Source: DATFNI01 sp963787205
GTDB taxonomy: Bacteria > Bacteroidota > Rhodothermia > Balneolales > DATFMH01
Reading direction: 5' to 3'
Length of the DNA stretch: 64,000 nt
NCBI GenBank assembly: GCA_963787205.1
Contig: CAWBCD010000012.1
Span: 146,449-210,448, forward strand
A model generated the notes under the pieces. It saw only the letters and a program-made list of their open reading frames with translations, was not told where the DNA came from and ran no database searches. The position numbers were made by a program, and so were the translations under genes. Positions 18,896 to 27,353 of the stretch are shown piece by piece. How positions within the stretch are numbered: the first letter of the stretch is position 1; each line of letters opens with the position of its first letter.

Positions 18896-19828
18896 ATGAA
18901 TATTGTAGTCACGGGTTCGCTGGGAAATATCAGCCGACCGTTAGCGGAAAAGCTGATCAAAAAAGGTCATGATGTAACAGTGATCAGCAGTAATCCCAAA
19001 CGACAAAATGCCATTGAAAACATGGGGGCTGCTGCTGCCATCGGCAAAATGGAAGATGCGGATTTTCTCGCATCTTCCTTCACCGGCGCAGATATCGTGT
19101 ATTGTATGATCCCACTGAATTTTTCCGTGGACGACCCACTCGCATACCAACAGAACATCGCTCAAAATTATGTGCAGGCGATCAAACGATCGGGAATAAA
19201 ACGGACGATCCTTTTAAGCGGCTGGGCTGCAGGCGTTATCGATATGTATAAAGAACTTGAGAACAGGTTTAACGATCTGCCCGATGTTTCCGTTACGCAT
19301 ATTCGTCCGGGATATTTCTATTCCAACTTTTATGATTCCATCGGCATGATCAAGGGAAAAGGATTCATGGGAGCGCTCATGGCTTTGCGCTATATGGGAT
19401 TGGGTGCCCTGCTGACCGGTAAACGAGGCATGCTCATGGGGAACTTTGGAGGAGATGATCCGCTTGTTTTATCAGCGCCATCCGATATTGCGGATGCGAT
19501 TGTTGACGAAATACAGCATCCGAAACCAGGAAACTACATACGGTATGTAGCCAGCGATGAAATGACCTGCCGGGAGGCCGCAATCATCCTGGGCACTGCC
19601 GTTGGAAAACCATATTTGAAATGGGTACGGTTGACTGATAAAGCAATGCAACAAGGTCTGCAACGGTTTGGATTATCACCCAAAATGGCAGCCAGTCTTG
19701 TTGAAATGCAGGCACCCGTCCATCGGGGTTTAATGGCAAAGGAATTTGCCAAACATGACCCTTTTGCCGGAAAAGTGACGATGACCGATTTTGCCAAAGA
19801 GTTTGCTGCCGTCTATAAGCAGCGTTAA
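18896..19828 (+). CDS. NmrA-like NAD(P)-binding protein (copy 2)
   Basis: The 310-residue paralogue of the preceding gene shares MNIVVTGSLGNIS, a KGHDVTVISSNPKRQNAIE block, NYVQAIKRSGIKRTILLSG and the closing KVTMTDFAKEFAAVY. The two genes therefore arose by tandem duplication and have since diverged. It differs by having a glycine-rich insert around GALMALRYMGLGALLTGKRG (about 158-178). It would bind NAD(P) in the cytoplasm; the substrate is unknown. It is followed after 16 nt by the SDR gene. Retention of two copies suggests different substrates or a heterodimer, which is inference. Confidence 0.84.
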   Translation: MNIVVTGSLGNISRPLAEKLIKKGHDVTVISSNPKRQNAIENMGAAAAIGKMEDADFLASSFTGADIVYCMIPLNFSVDDPLAYQQNIAQNYVQAIKRSGIKRTILLSGWAAGVIDMYKELENRFNDLPDVSVTHIRPGYFYSNFYDSIGMIKGKGFMGALMALRYMGLGALLTGKRGMLMGNFGGDDPLVLSAPSDIADAIVDEIQHPKPGNYIRYVASDEMTCREAAIILGTAVGKPYLKWVRLTDKAMQQGLQRFGLSPKMAASLVEMQAPVHRGLMAKEFAKHDPFAGKVTMTDFAKEFAAVYKQR

Positions 19829-19844
19829 TGCTACGAAAGTACCC

Positions 19845-20624
19845 ATGGAACTCAAAAATAGTACCATCCTGATCACCGGGGGAACAAGCGGAATAGGCCT
19901 GGAGTTTGTAAAGCAGCTTATTCCCCTTGGTGCGGCAAAAATTATTGTCACCGGACGGGATATGGCCAAATTGGAACAAGTAAAAAAGCAATTTCCACAA
20001 GTAATTGCTATTGAGAGTGATGTCAGCGATCCGGAAGATATCGAACAGCTTTACAACCAGGTCGTGCAACAATACCCGGAGATGAATATTCTTATCAACA
20101 ACGCGGGCATCATGCGCAATTTGGACTTGCAAGACACGAGCATGGATTTGACAAACATTACCCAAGAGATAGATACCAATCTGTCGGGTACTGTTCGCAT
20201 GGTTCATCAATTTTTGCCGCACCTGAAAACGAAGGAGAAATCGGCTATCATCAATATTTCGTCAGGGCTGGCCTTTATCCCGTTTCCTGCAGCTCCCGTT
20301 TACAGTGCAACCAAGTTCGGAATCCATGCTTATACACAGGTCCTGCGGCTTCAACTCAAAAACACTAATGTGAAAGTGTTCGAACTGGCACCTCCCGGCA
20401 CTGATACTCCCCTTCTGGATGATTTCAGCGGGATTATGGATAGCAGCCGGAATATGAAGGTGGATAAAATGGTGCGGATTGCTATTCAAGGAATTTTAAA
20501 AGACAAAAAAGAGATTAAACCCGGAGTGGCAAAGGTATTGTAATTTATGAGTCGTGTCGCGCCCCATTTATTTCTGAATCTTCTCGACAGAATCACTGCA
20601 AAAGAAAAATCACTTGCACAATAA
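19845..20624 (+). pseudogene. DltE-like short-chain dehydrogenase with in-frame stop near the C-terminus
   Basis: The start taken is the ATG at 19845 (MELKNSTILITGGTSGIG), just after the previous stop. Classical SDR motifs are present: TGGTSGIG (11-18), NNAG (85-88), Ser140, and the Tyr153/Lys157 pair in YSATK. A TAA at 20541-20543 stops the protein at 232 residues. The same frame then continues as FMSRVAPHLFLNLLDRITAK to a second TAA at 20622, as expected for the normal tail of DltE-type SDRs. One C-to-T change (CAA to TAA) would explain it. The catalytic core is intact, so the shorter protein may still work as an NAD(P)-dependent oxidoreductase. Confidence 0.75.
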
Positions 20625-20636
20625 CCATCTTTGAAC

Positions 20637-21572
20637 ATGGCAAAAGACAACCCATACAGGATAAAAACCATAAGCGAGTTTCATCAATTCCGGGGTCTGC
20701 CTAAACCGGAACACCCGTTGATCAGTGTGGTAAATATTGAAAACAGTAAGCCTTTGCAGGATTTACACAATTACGAAAAGGTAAGTATGGTATTGGACTT
20801 TTATTTCATCGCGATGAAAAGAGGTTACAATGCAAAGATGAGATACGGTCAGCAGAAATATGATTTTGATGATGGAATCATGTCTTTTTTGGCTCCGGGC
20901 CAGGTTTTTGGAATTGAACCAGACTACGAAGAACCACAAAAACAATCTAATCCGTCGGGATGGATGCTGTTCATCCACCCGGACTTCCTCTGGAATACTC
21001 CACTGGCCAAAGATATTAAGCACTACGAATATTTCGATTACTCGGTAAATGAAGCCTTGTTTCTTTCGGAAAAAGAAGAAAAAATCATCACCGGTATAAT
21101 GGAAAATATTCAGCAAGAATATCATACAAACATTGACAGGTTTAGTCAGGACATTATAATTGCTCAAATTGAAGTGCTATTCAGTTATGCCGAACGGTTT
21201 TACCACCGGCAGTTCATTACACGGAAAATCGCCAACCATCAGATCCTCGATCGCCTGGAAAAGATTCTCAATGAGTACTTTAATAGTGATGTGTTGGAAA
21301 AAGGATTACCCACCGTTCAACATGTCGCCGATGAATTGAACGTGTCTCCGAATTATTTAAGCTCCCTGCTCAAAGTATTGACCGGTCAGAGCACCCAGCA
21401 GCACATCCACGACAAGCTGATCGAAAAGGCGAAAGAAAAATTATCGACTACCGATTTATCCGTTAGTGAGATCGCCTATGAATTGGGGTTTGAACATTCG
21501 CAATCGTTCAGCAAACTGTTTAAGAGAAAGACCAGGCTTTCGCCGCTGGAATTCCGGCAGTCGTTTAATTGA
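20637..21572 (+). CDS. AraC-family transcriptional regulator
   Basis: The 311-residue protein starts at the ATG at 20637 (MAKDNPYRIK); a TTG two codons earlier is less likely. The N-terminal half resembles the cupin-like sensing domain of AraC regulators. The C-terminal part (about 215-311) has two helix-turn-helix units: TVQHVADELNVSPNYLSSLLK and LSVSEIAYELGFEHSQSFSKLFKRKT. Such regulators bind DNA as dimers and control a nearby operon. As it follows the two NmrA-like genes and the SDR, and precedes an aldo/keto reductase, control of this redox gene group is the simplest guess. The ligand is unknown. Confidence 0.9.
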   Translation: MAKDNPYRIKTISEFHQFRGLPKPEHPLISVVNIENSKPLQDLHNYEKVSMVLDFYFIAMKRGYNAKMRYGQQKYDFDDGIMSFLAPGQVFGIEPDYEEPQKQSNPSGWMLFIHPDFLWNTPLAKDIKHYEYFDYSVNEALFLSEKEEKIITGIMENIQQEYHTNIDRFSQDIIIAQIEVLFSYAERFYHRQFITRKIANHQILDRLEKILNEYFNSDVLEKGLPTVQHVADELNVSPNYLSSLLKVLTGQSTQQHIHDKLIEKAKEKLSTTDLSVSEIAYELGFEHSQSFSKLFKRKTRLSPLEFRQSFN

Positions 21573-21600
21573 GCAGTCGCAGACAAAGCGTAGATACGAT

Positions 21601-21630
21601 TACAACAATCAGAGATTAGGCTACGCGACG
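21601..21630. repeat. 30-bp direct repeat, right copy
   Basis: Matches 17897-17926 with two differences and follows the AraC gene. The spacer from 21573 to 21791 is otherwise without a gene. Confidence 0.8.
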
Positions 21631-21791
21631 AACGTCCGAAGTATGGATCTTTATGCCGTACCAACTATCTGCGGTGATAAAAGTATTATGAACAGTGTTG
21701 CAACAGGGAAAACGAAACTGACCGATTCTCCGAAGTAATTTTCAAGCGTTTCTAAAAGTTATTTAAATCGTAATCCAATTTTTAAAAAAAG

Positions 21792-22715
21792 ATGAATACT
21801 GAAGTAAATACAAAACCCAATTTTCCCGGTGGTACTTCCAAACTGGCCGGACGTCAGGTAGCCCGCATCGGATTCGGCGCCATGCAGCTTCCCGGACCCG
21901 GTGTATGGGGACCACCACGAGACAGGGATACGGCCCTTGCCGTATTGCGGCGTGCTGTCGAGCTGGGTGTCAATCACATCGATACGGCCCAGTTCTACGG
22001 CGCCGGCATTTCCAACGAATTGATCCATACCGCCTTACACCCTTACCCGGATGATCTGGTGCTGGTAAGCAAGGTCGGCGCCAATCGCAACGAGAAGGGT
22101 GGCTGGATTCCCGCTCAGCATCCTGAGCAGCTCCGGGCCGGGGTGGAGGCCAACCTTCGCAGCCTGGGAGTTGAGCAGGTCGACGTGGTCAATCTTCGCG
22201 TGATGGATGCCCAGCGGGACGGTACACCTGTACCACCTGAACACCTCGCCGACCTCGACGATCAGTTAGCCGAGATGATAGCGCTGCGCGACGAAGGCAA
22301 GATTGGTGGCATTGGTCTCAGTAATGTCACTCTCGATCAGCTCCGTCAGGCGCTTCCCTCCGGCATCGTCTGTGTGCAGAATGCCTACAGCGTTCTCGAC
22401 CGCTCCGCCGAGCCGCTTCTCAAAGTATGTGAGGCCCATGATGTTGCATGGGTGCCGTTCTTCCCGCTCGGCTCGGCATTTCCGGGCATAGCGAAAGTGA
22501 CCGAACATCCGGTCGTAATCGATACGGCCTCTAAGTTAGGAGCAACACCTGCGCAGGTAGGATTGGCGTGGCTGCTAGCACACTCTCCAAATACCCTGCT
22601 GATCCCCGGCACATCCAGCCTGGACCATCTGGCTGAAAATATCGCTACTGCGGAAGTGGATCTCGACGCTGGCACCATCGACATCCTCGACAGTCTTGCA
22701 GACCAGGCCGGCTGA
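21792..22715 (+). CDS. Aldo/keto reductase
   Basis: The 307-residue (beta/alpha)8 protein has AKR signatures: RIGFGAMQLPGPGVWG near residues 25-40, HIDTAQFYG with Asp64 and Tyr69, Lys94 in LVSKVG, IGLSNVTLDQLRQA and NTLLIPGTSSLDHLAENI for NADPH binding. The fourth catalytic position, usually His, appears as Arg136 in DVVNLRVMD, a variation seen in some AKR subgroups. It would reduce aldehydes or ketones in the cytoplasm with NADPH. Its codon use is more GC-rich than the genes on both sides, and its protein style recalls actinobacterial AKRs, so it may have been acquired. The substrate is unknown. Confidence 0.9.
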   Translation: MNTEVNTKPNFPGGTSKLAGRQVARIGFGAMQLPGPGVWGPPRDRDTALAVLRRAVELGVNHIDTAQFYGAGISNELIHTALHPYPDDLVLVSKVGANRNEKGGWIPAQHPEQLRAGVEANLRSLGVEQVDVVNLRVMDAQRDGTPVPPEHLADLDDQLAEMIALRDEGKIGGIGLSNVTLDQLRQALPSGIVCVQNAYSVLDRSAEPLLKVCEAHDVAWVPFFPLGSAFPGIAKVTEHPVVIDTASKLGATPAQVGLAWLLAHSPNTLLIPGTSSLDHLAENIATAEVDLDAGTIDILDSLADQAG

Positions 22716-22774
22716 TTTGGACCGCATTTTTTACTGACATCTAATGTTAAAATACCAATCTAAAGCAAAAAAAC

Positions 22775-23497
22775 ATGACGATGAAAACCGTATTAATAAC
22801 CGGCGCCAACAAGGGAATTGGCTTTGAAACGGCAAAGCAAATGGCACAACTTGGTTATTTTGTTTATCTGGGCAGCAGAGATAAGACAAGAGGTTCAGAT
22901 GCCGTCAACAAGCTGAAAGGTTCAGGAATCTCAAATGTAGAATTGATTGAAATCGATGTTACGAATATCGATTCTATTGAAAAGGCAAGACAAGAACTGG
23001 AAACCAAAATCGAAGCTTTGGATGTTTTGATAAATAATGCAGCGATCAGCGGCGGACCAAATCAAGGCTTTTCTTCCGGGGAAATAAAGAATTTGCGGAA
23101 AGTATTCGAGACTAATTTTTTCGGTGCGGTACAAACCACGCAGCAATTTCTTCCTCTTCTGAAAAAATCAGACGAACCGGTCATCGTAAACGTATCGAGT
23201 GAACTGGGATCTTTGACAACTCACAGCAGCACTTTAAATCCGAACTACAAGATTTACGATGCGTACAGTTCTTCCAAAACAGCGTTGAATGCTTTTACTG
23301 TGATGCTGGCAAATAAATTCAAAGACACAAACTTTAAAATAAACAGTGTTTCTCCGGGTTACACGGCGACCGATCTGAACCAATTCAAAGGAACACAAAC
23401 GGTTGAGCAAGGTGCGAAATCAATTGTAAAATTTGCGACATTAGACCAAGACGGACCTACCGGGAAATTCTTCAGAGAAAAGGAAATACCCTGGTAA
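22775..23497 (+). CDS. Short-chain dehydrogenase/reductase (carbonyl-reductase-like)
   Basis: The 240-residue SDR has the cofactor motif TGANKGIG (9-16), a basic residue after the second strand (GSRDKTRG, suggesting NADPH), NNAA (87-90), catalytic Ser141/142 in NVSSELGS, and Tyr164/Lys168 in YSSSK. A segment between Ser and Tyr is somewhat long (LTTHSSTLNPNYKIYDA), typical of plant-type carbonyl/menthone reductase-like SDRs. The C-terminus GPTGKFFREKEIPW is complete. It follows the aldo/keto reductase on the same strand after 59 nt and probably belongs to the same reductive detoxification group. The substrate is not identifiable. Confidence 0.9.
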   Translation: MTMKTVLITGANKGIGFETAKQMAQLGYFVYLGSRDKTRGSDAVNKLKGSGISNVELIEIDVTNIDSIEKARQELETKIEALDVLINNAAISGGPNQGFSSGEIKNLRKVFETNFFGAVQTTQQFLPLLKKSDEPVIVNVSSELGSLTTHSSTLNPNYKIYDAYSSSKTALNAFTVMLANKFKDTNFKINSVSPGYTATDLNQFKGTQTVEQGAKSIVKFATLDQDGPTGKFFREKEIPW

Positions 23498-23773
23498 TTA
23501 TAATCCCGGTTCGATAACAGGGTTCTATCCAATAAAATACAACCCACCTGTCTTTCCTGCGAAAGCAAGGATCTCCGTTGTTCCCGGACGCAGACATCCT
23601 GTATGTGAAAATCAGGCAGATTTAAGGTATTTAGACCGCGTTTCTGTTGATTCCCCCCATAACATCAACCGAACGAAACGATAACCCCCCCTTCCCTATT
23701 TATAATAATGCAGCTTGCGGGATGATAACCATTCGTTACACGGTAGCGAATTATAAAACAGACAGGTATTACC

Positions 23774-24142
23774 ATGAGACGCATTCACACTTTATTGTTT
23801 TCGATAACAGCCATCATGCTGGTCGGTATTCTTTCCGCTCCGGTCAGTTATGCTCAGGGACATTATGACCCGACTCAGGGTCTGAAAATTGGTCTGGACG
23901 GCAAAGTCATTAATAACAAAACGAGGAAGCCGGTGGGCAAAGCCACCATCCAGCTTGTCGGAACCAGTCAGAAAACCAAATCGGACAGCACCGGAACATT
24001 TCGCCTGGCCAACGTCGGCAAGGGGCACAAAAAGCTCAAAATAACAGCAAAGGGATACAAGACCGATATTGAAAAGATCAACCGTGGCAAGGATATGAAC
24101 CTGTACATCACCATCCGGCTGATTCCCAAGAAGAGCGGATGA
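23774..24142 (+). CDS. Small secreted protein with one carboxypeptidase-regulatory-like domain
   Basis: The 122-residue protein has a signal peptide (MRRIHTLLFSITAIMLVGILSAPVSYAQ). It then carries a single Ig-like CarboxypepD_reg fold: GLDGKVINNKTRKPVGKATIQLVG, DSTGTFRLANVGKGHKKLKITAKGY and a final strand LYITIRLIPKK. The same fold begins SusC proteins, but here it stands alone and would be periplasmic or surface-bound. No enzyme motif is visible. It is followed by repeat DNA and preceded by about 275 nt without a gene. Role unknown. Confidence 0.75.
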   Translation: MRRIHTLLFSITAIMLVGILSAPVSYAQGHYDPTQGLKIGLDGKVINNKTRKPVGKATIQLVGTSQKTKSDSTGTFRLANVGKGHKKLKITAKGYKTDIEKINRGKDMNLYITIRLIPKKSG

Positions 24143-24627
24143 TCTGCGATGGATCGATGGACCGAAAGATCGATTTACGATTTTGGAGGCCAGTTCCACG
24201 ATGTCTTCCGATCTTTGCTCTAGAATCCCACAAGGAACGGGATGCGCCCATCTGTGGTATAAATGCATTTTAACAGTGAAGGCATCTCGCAATGACATTC
24301 CATTTTATCGGCCTCACTTCGGCAATTAGATGGGAATGTCAGGTCCCCGCCCCAATTGTCCCGCAGGGACCAAATATCGGTAGAAAGCCAACCGTTTCCC
24401 CCTTACCTCACACCGTGCCGTCAGGTACGGAATATGTCCGATACGTTTCAATATGTATAGACGAGCAGATGAATGAACGACCATTCAGAAATGATCCACC
24501 CGCCTTTCAGATATTATAAAAATTAAAGATATAACCCTTATGTGTAAGGACCAGCCCATAAATGAATCTTCACAAATAGAGGCCCTCGAGACGCTTACTA
24601 TAATGTATGTCAACCCTGTAAACAACT
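24143..24627. other. Spacer and left end of IS200-type element
   Basis: No gene is supported. It carries a GCGATGGATC..AAAGATCG..TTTACGATTT repeat near 24147-24184 (again near 26137-26169) and, from 24358, the left palindromic end of the transposase-bearing element. Confidence 0.5.
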
Positions 24628-25163
24628 ATGGCAAACACCTACACACAAATTCACATCCAGGCGATCTTCGCCGTTCAAAACAGATATTCCCTTATCCATC
24701 AGGAATGGAAAAACGAATTGTATCAATACATTACCGGGATTATCCAAAACCAAGGACATAAGATGCTGCAAGTCAACGGAATGCAGGATCATGTGCATGT
24801 TTTGTTCGGTATGCGTCCGAGACAGTCCATTTCCGATTTAATGAAGCAGATAAAAAAGGATTCTTCTGCATGGATAAATCAAAGGGGATTTATTCATGCT
24901 CGTTTTTCATGGCAAGCCGGGTACGGCGCTTTTTCGTATTCAAAATCACAGGTGCCACGCGTAATCCGATACATCAAAAATCAGGAGGAACATCACAGAA
25001 AAAGAACCTTTCTGGAAGAATATGTTGAGCTTTTAAATACAGCACAGGTTGATTATGATGAACGGTACCTGTTCAAACCGGTTCTTTAACATATTCCGTA
25101 CCTGACGGCACGGCATATGCGGCGATAGGACGATTTTCTACCAATATTGAGTCCCTATGGGAC
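24358..25163 (+). mobile_element. IS200-type element (autonomous copy C) with palindromic ends
   Basis: The left hairpin GTCCCGCAGGGAC (24358-24370) and right hairpin GTCCCTATGGGAC (25151-25163) enclose the tnpA gene. Inverted subterminal segments flank the gene: AATATCGGTAGAA / TTCTACCAATATT, and GTGCCGTCAGGTAC / GTACCTGACGGCAC. These are the same segments found in the short copies A, B, D, E and F. Confidence 0.7.
24628..25089 (+). CDS. tnpA: IS200/IS605-family Y1 transposase
   Basis: The 153-residue protein is typical in length for TnpA of IS200/IS605. It has the HUH metal-binding motif (His55, His57 in DHVHVLFG) and the catalytic Tyr115 in RYIKNQEEHHRKRTF. Known members cut and rejoin single-stranded DNA at subterminal hairpins, without terminal inverted repeats. 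It lies inside a palindromic element whose end sequences recur in five short gene-less copies in this window, so it is the probable source of the enzyme that moved them. No TnpB partner is present. The protein looks intact. Confidence 0.92.
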   Translation: MANTYTQIHIQAIFAVQNRYSLIHQEWKNELYQYITGIIQNQGHKMLQVNGMQDHVHVLFGMRPRQSISDLMKQIKKDSSAWINQRGFIHARFSWQAGYGAFSYSKSQVPRVIRYIKNQEEHHRKRTFLEEYVELLNTAQVDYDERYLFKPVL

Positions 25164-25277
25164 GAAACCAGGTTTTTGAGAGATTTGAAGGTATTTTGTT
25201 CATTTTCTATGCCAAAAACCGACTTGATGATCAGGCGGGTGCCCCTGAATCTATTCTGTGGGGCAAACAACGAACTT

Positions 25278-25478
25278 GTCCCGTCCGGGACCTAATATGG
25301 GTAGAATACGATGGATGCCTCACCCCACCTGTGCCTTTTGGTACAGAATAGGTTCCGGACATTTTAATTGGAATAAACGGGCATATCTTGCAGCGATGTC
25401 TTGGCATATTCCATACCTCACGACACGGCATGTATGCCAACTGGACGATTTTCTACCAATATTGAGTCCCTATGGGAC
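25278..25478. mobile_element. Short palindromic IS200-related element, copy D
   Basis: 201 bp, left hairpin GTCCCGTCCGGGAC and right hairpin GTCCCTATGGGAC identical to the right end of the transposase element; no gene inside. Confidence 0.65.
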
Positions 25479-25592
25479 GAAACCAGGTTTTTGAGAGTTT
25501 TGAAGGTATTTTGTTCATTTTCTATGCCAAAAACCGACTTGATGATCAGGCGGATACCCCTGAATCTATTCTGTAGGGCAAACAACGAACTT

Positions 25593-25793
25593 GTCCCGTC
25601 AGGGACCTAATATGGGTAGAATGCGATGGATGCTTCACCCCGCCTGTGCCTTTTGGTACAGAATAGGTTCCGGACATTTTAATTGGAATAAACGGGCATA
25701 TCTTGCAGCGATGTCTTGGCATATTCCATACCTCACGACACGGCATGTATGCCAACTGGACGATTTTCTACCAATATTGGGTCCCTATGGGAC
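25593..25793. mobile_element. Short palindromic IS200-related element, copy E
   Basis: 201 bp, near-identical to copy D, second unit of the 315-bp array. Confidence 0.65.
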
Positions 25794-25907
25794 GAAACCA
25801 GGTTTTTGAGAGATTTGAAGGTATTTTGTTCATTTTCTATGCCAAAAACCGACTTGATGATCAGGCGGATACCCCTGTATCTATTCTGTAGGGCAAACAA
25901 CGAACTT

Positions 25908-26108
25908 GTCCCGTCAGGGACCTAATATGGGTAGAATGCGATGGATACCTCCCCCCACCTGTGCCTTTTGGTACAGAATAGGTACCGGACATTTTAATTG
26001 GAATAAACGGGCATATCTTGCAGCGATGTCTTGGCATGTCCCGTACCTGACGGCACGGCATGTATACCGACAGGACGGTTTTCTACCAATATTGAGTCCC
26101 TATGGGAC
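25908..26108. mobile_element. Short palindromic IS200-related element, copy F
   Basis: 201 bp, third unit of the array; its inner arm (GTACCTGACGGCAC) is closer to the transposase-bearing copy than those of D and E. Confidence 0.65.
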
Positions 26109-26483
26109 GAAATTGGTTGCATCGGTTTCATTTGATTTGCGATGGATCAAAGATCGTTTTACGATTTGGGGTCGGGACAATGACAAGTTTTTGATAGACA
26201 ATGTCTTTTATTTACGATTATCCGGCTATGTTTTTGCATAATCGGGTCATACGTGAAAAATAGTCATATCGAAAAAATCATACATTTTTCATTTTATTAG
26301 TTAATCAGACCATTTCATGAAATATATTTAGGGAAGAATATAAATATTGATCAAAGAATTAATTTATTATTAACACTCAATTTATTATATTTCAATTGAT
26401 ATAAAAATCAGGATCCAACACAAGTACATTCGCAAAAAAAATTTCATAAAACTCGCAAATATAACGAGTACAACGAAATAACA

Positions 26484-27338
26484 ATGCCATTCTCAAACGA
26501 TCCTACGATCGACCCCCCACAACCCGACCCCGATCTATCTTCACTAACAGTCATTAAATACGGCGGAAATGCCATGACGAACCCCGGTATCCAGGCAAAG
26601 CTGATCAGGCAGATCAAGGCTTTATACGAATCCGGGGTATCACTTATAATCGTCCATGGCGGCGGCCCTTTTATTAAGGATACTCTCGAACTTGCCGGCA
26701 TCGAAAGCCGCTTCATCGACGGACTCCGGCAGACCACCAGCGAGGCCATGCCGTTTGTAGAAATGGCCCTGCGCGGCCGCGTCAACGGAGAACTGGTTCG
26801 TTTGCTCAATACAGAGGGAGTACCTGCCGTCGGGCTATCCGGCAAAGATGGAATGATGGCAAAGGTGAAGAAGCGGAAACTTGAAGATAAACCAGATGAA
26901 GATCTTGGGCAGGTTGGAGATGTTGACGAAATTGATCCGACACTCGTTCATTTGCTTCTCAAAAAAGGTTACATTCCGGTTATTGCACCAATAGGTCTTG
27001 GTACTGACGGGAAAGATTATAACGTAAACGCCGATATCTTCGCCGGTCACCTCGCAGCGGCTGTCCGGGCATCGCGTTTTGTAGTGCTCACGGATGTCGA
27101 TGGGTTGCTGAAGGAGCCGGAAGATCCGCAAAGCCTTATTTCCCGTATGAACCTCAGAGATATTGATGCGCAGATGCACCAGTCAATCCGGGGCGGGATG
27201 ATCCCGAAAATCGAATCATGCCGCATTGCCGTGGAATCGGGCGTGGATCAGGCTTTGATTCTGAACGGAAAAAAGCCGGAAAGACTTATGGATGCTTTGG
27301 TTCGAAACAAACCTACAGGAACGACCATCAGTCAATAA
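26484..27338 (+). CDS. argB: Acetylglutamate kinase
   Basis: The 284-residue amino-acid-kinase-fold protein shows KYGGNAM (about residue 29), IVHGGGPFI (about 57), the GLRQTT segment binding N-acetylglutamate, and NVNADIFAGHLAAAVRA plus LTDVDGLL in the C-terminal nucleotide half. It phosphorylates N-acetyl-L-glutamate in the second step of arginine synthesis. It is the first gene of argB-argD-argC-argJ; argD begins 15 nt after its stop. The N-terminus (MPFSNDPTIDPPQPDPDLSS) is a short proline-rich extension before the first strand. No arginine-sensing N-terminal helix is obvious. Confidence 0.96.
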   Translation: MPFSNDPTIDPPQPDPDLSSLTVIKYGGNAMTNPGIQAKLIRQIKALYESGVSLIIVHGGGPFIKDTLELAGIESRFIDGLRQTTSEAMPFVEMALRGRVNGELVRLLNTEGVPAVGLSGKDGMMAKVKKRKLEDKPDEDLGQVGDVDEIDPTLVHLLLKKGYIPVIAPIGLGTDGKDYNVNADIFAGHLAAAVRASRFVVLTDVDGLLKEPEDPQSLISRMNLRDIDAQMHQSIRGGMIPKIESCRIAVESGVDQALILNGKKPERLMDALVRNKPTGTTISQ

Positions 27339-27353
27339 GGATTTTTTATTTAC

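Larger units (their letters stand above)
25164..26108. repeat. 315-bp tandem array, three units (spacer plus palindromic element)
   Basis: GTCCCGT begins at 25278, 25593 and 25908, an exact 315-nt period. Each unit is a 114-nt spacer (containing GCCAAAAACCGACTTGATG) plus a 201-bp element. The first spacer follows the transposase element directly. Confidence 0.9.
25090..26483. other. Tandem repeat array and leader of the arginine operon
   Basis: From 25090 to 26108 the DNA is repeat: the right end of the transposase element, then three 114-nt spacers alternating with copies D, E and F. From 26242 it is AT-rich non-coding DNA preceding argB. An AATAT-AA-ATATT palindrome at 26337-26348 could be an ArgR-like operator, but this is weak. 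Confidence 0.55.

Noticed and set aside
25164..26108. Regular 315-bp repeats as a CRISPR array
   Set aside because: Units are far too long, the spacers are identical to each other, and no cas gene is present.
25231..26241. Frames starting MAYMPCRE or MSRQGPNMG in the 315-bp array as genes
   Set aside because: Same repeat origin; identical in each unit and cut by the spacers.
26336..26349. ArgR operator upstream of argB
   Set aside because: The AT palindrome is short and the region is so AT-rich that chance is likely; noted only in the gap entry.
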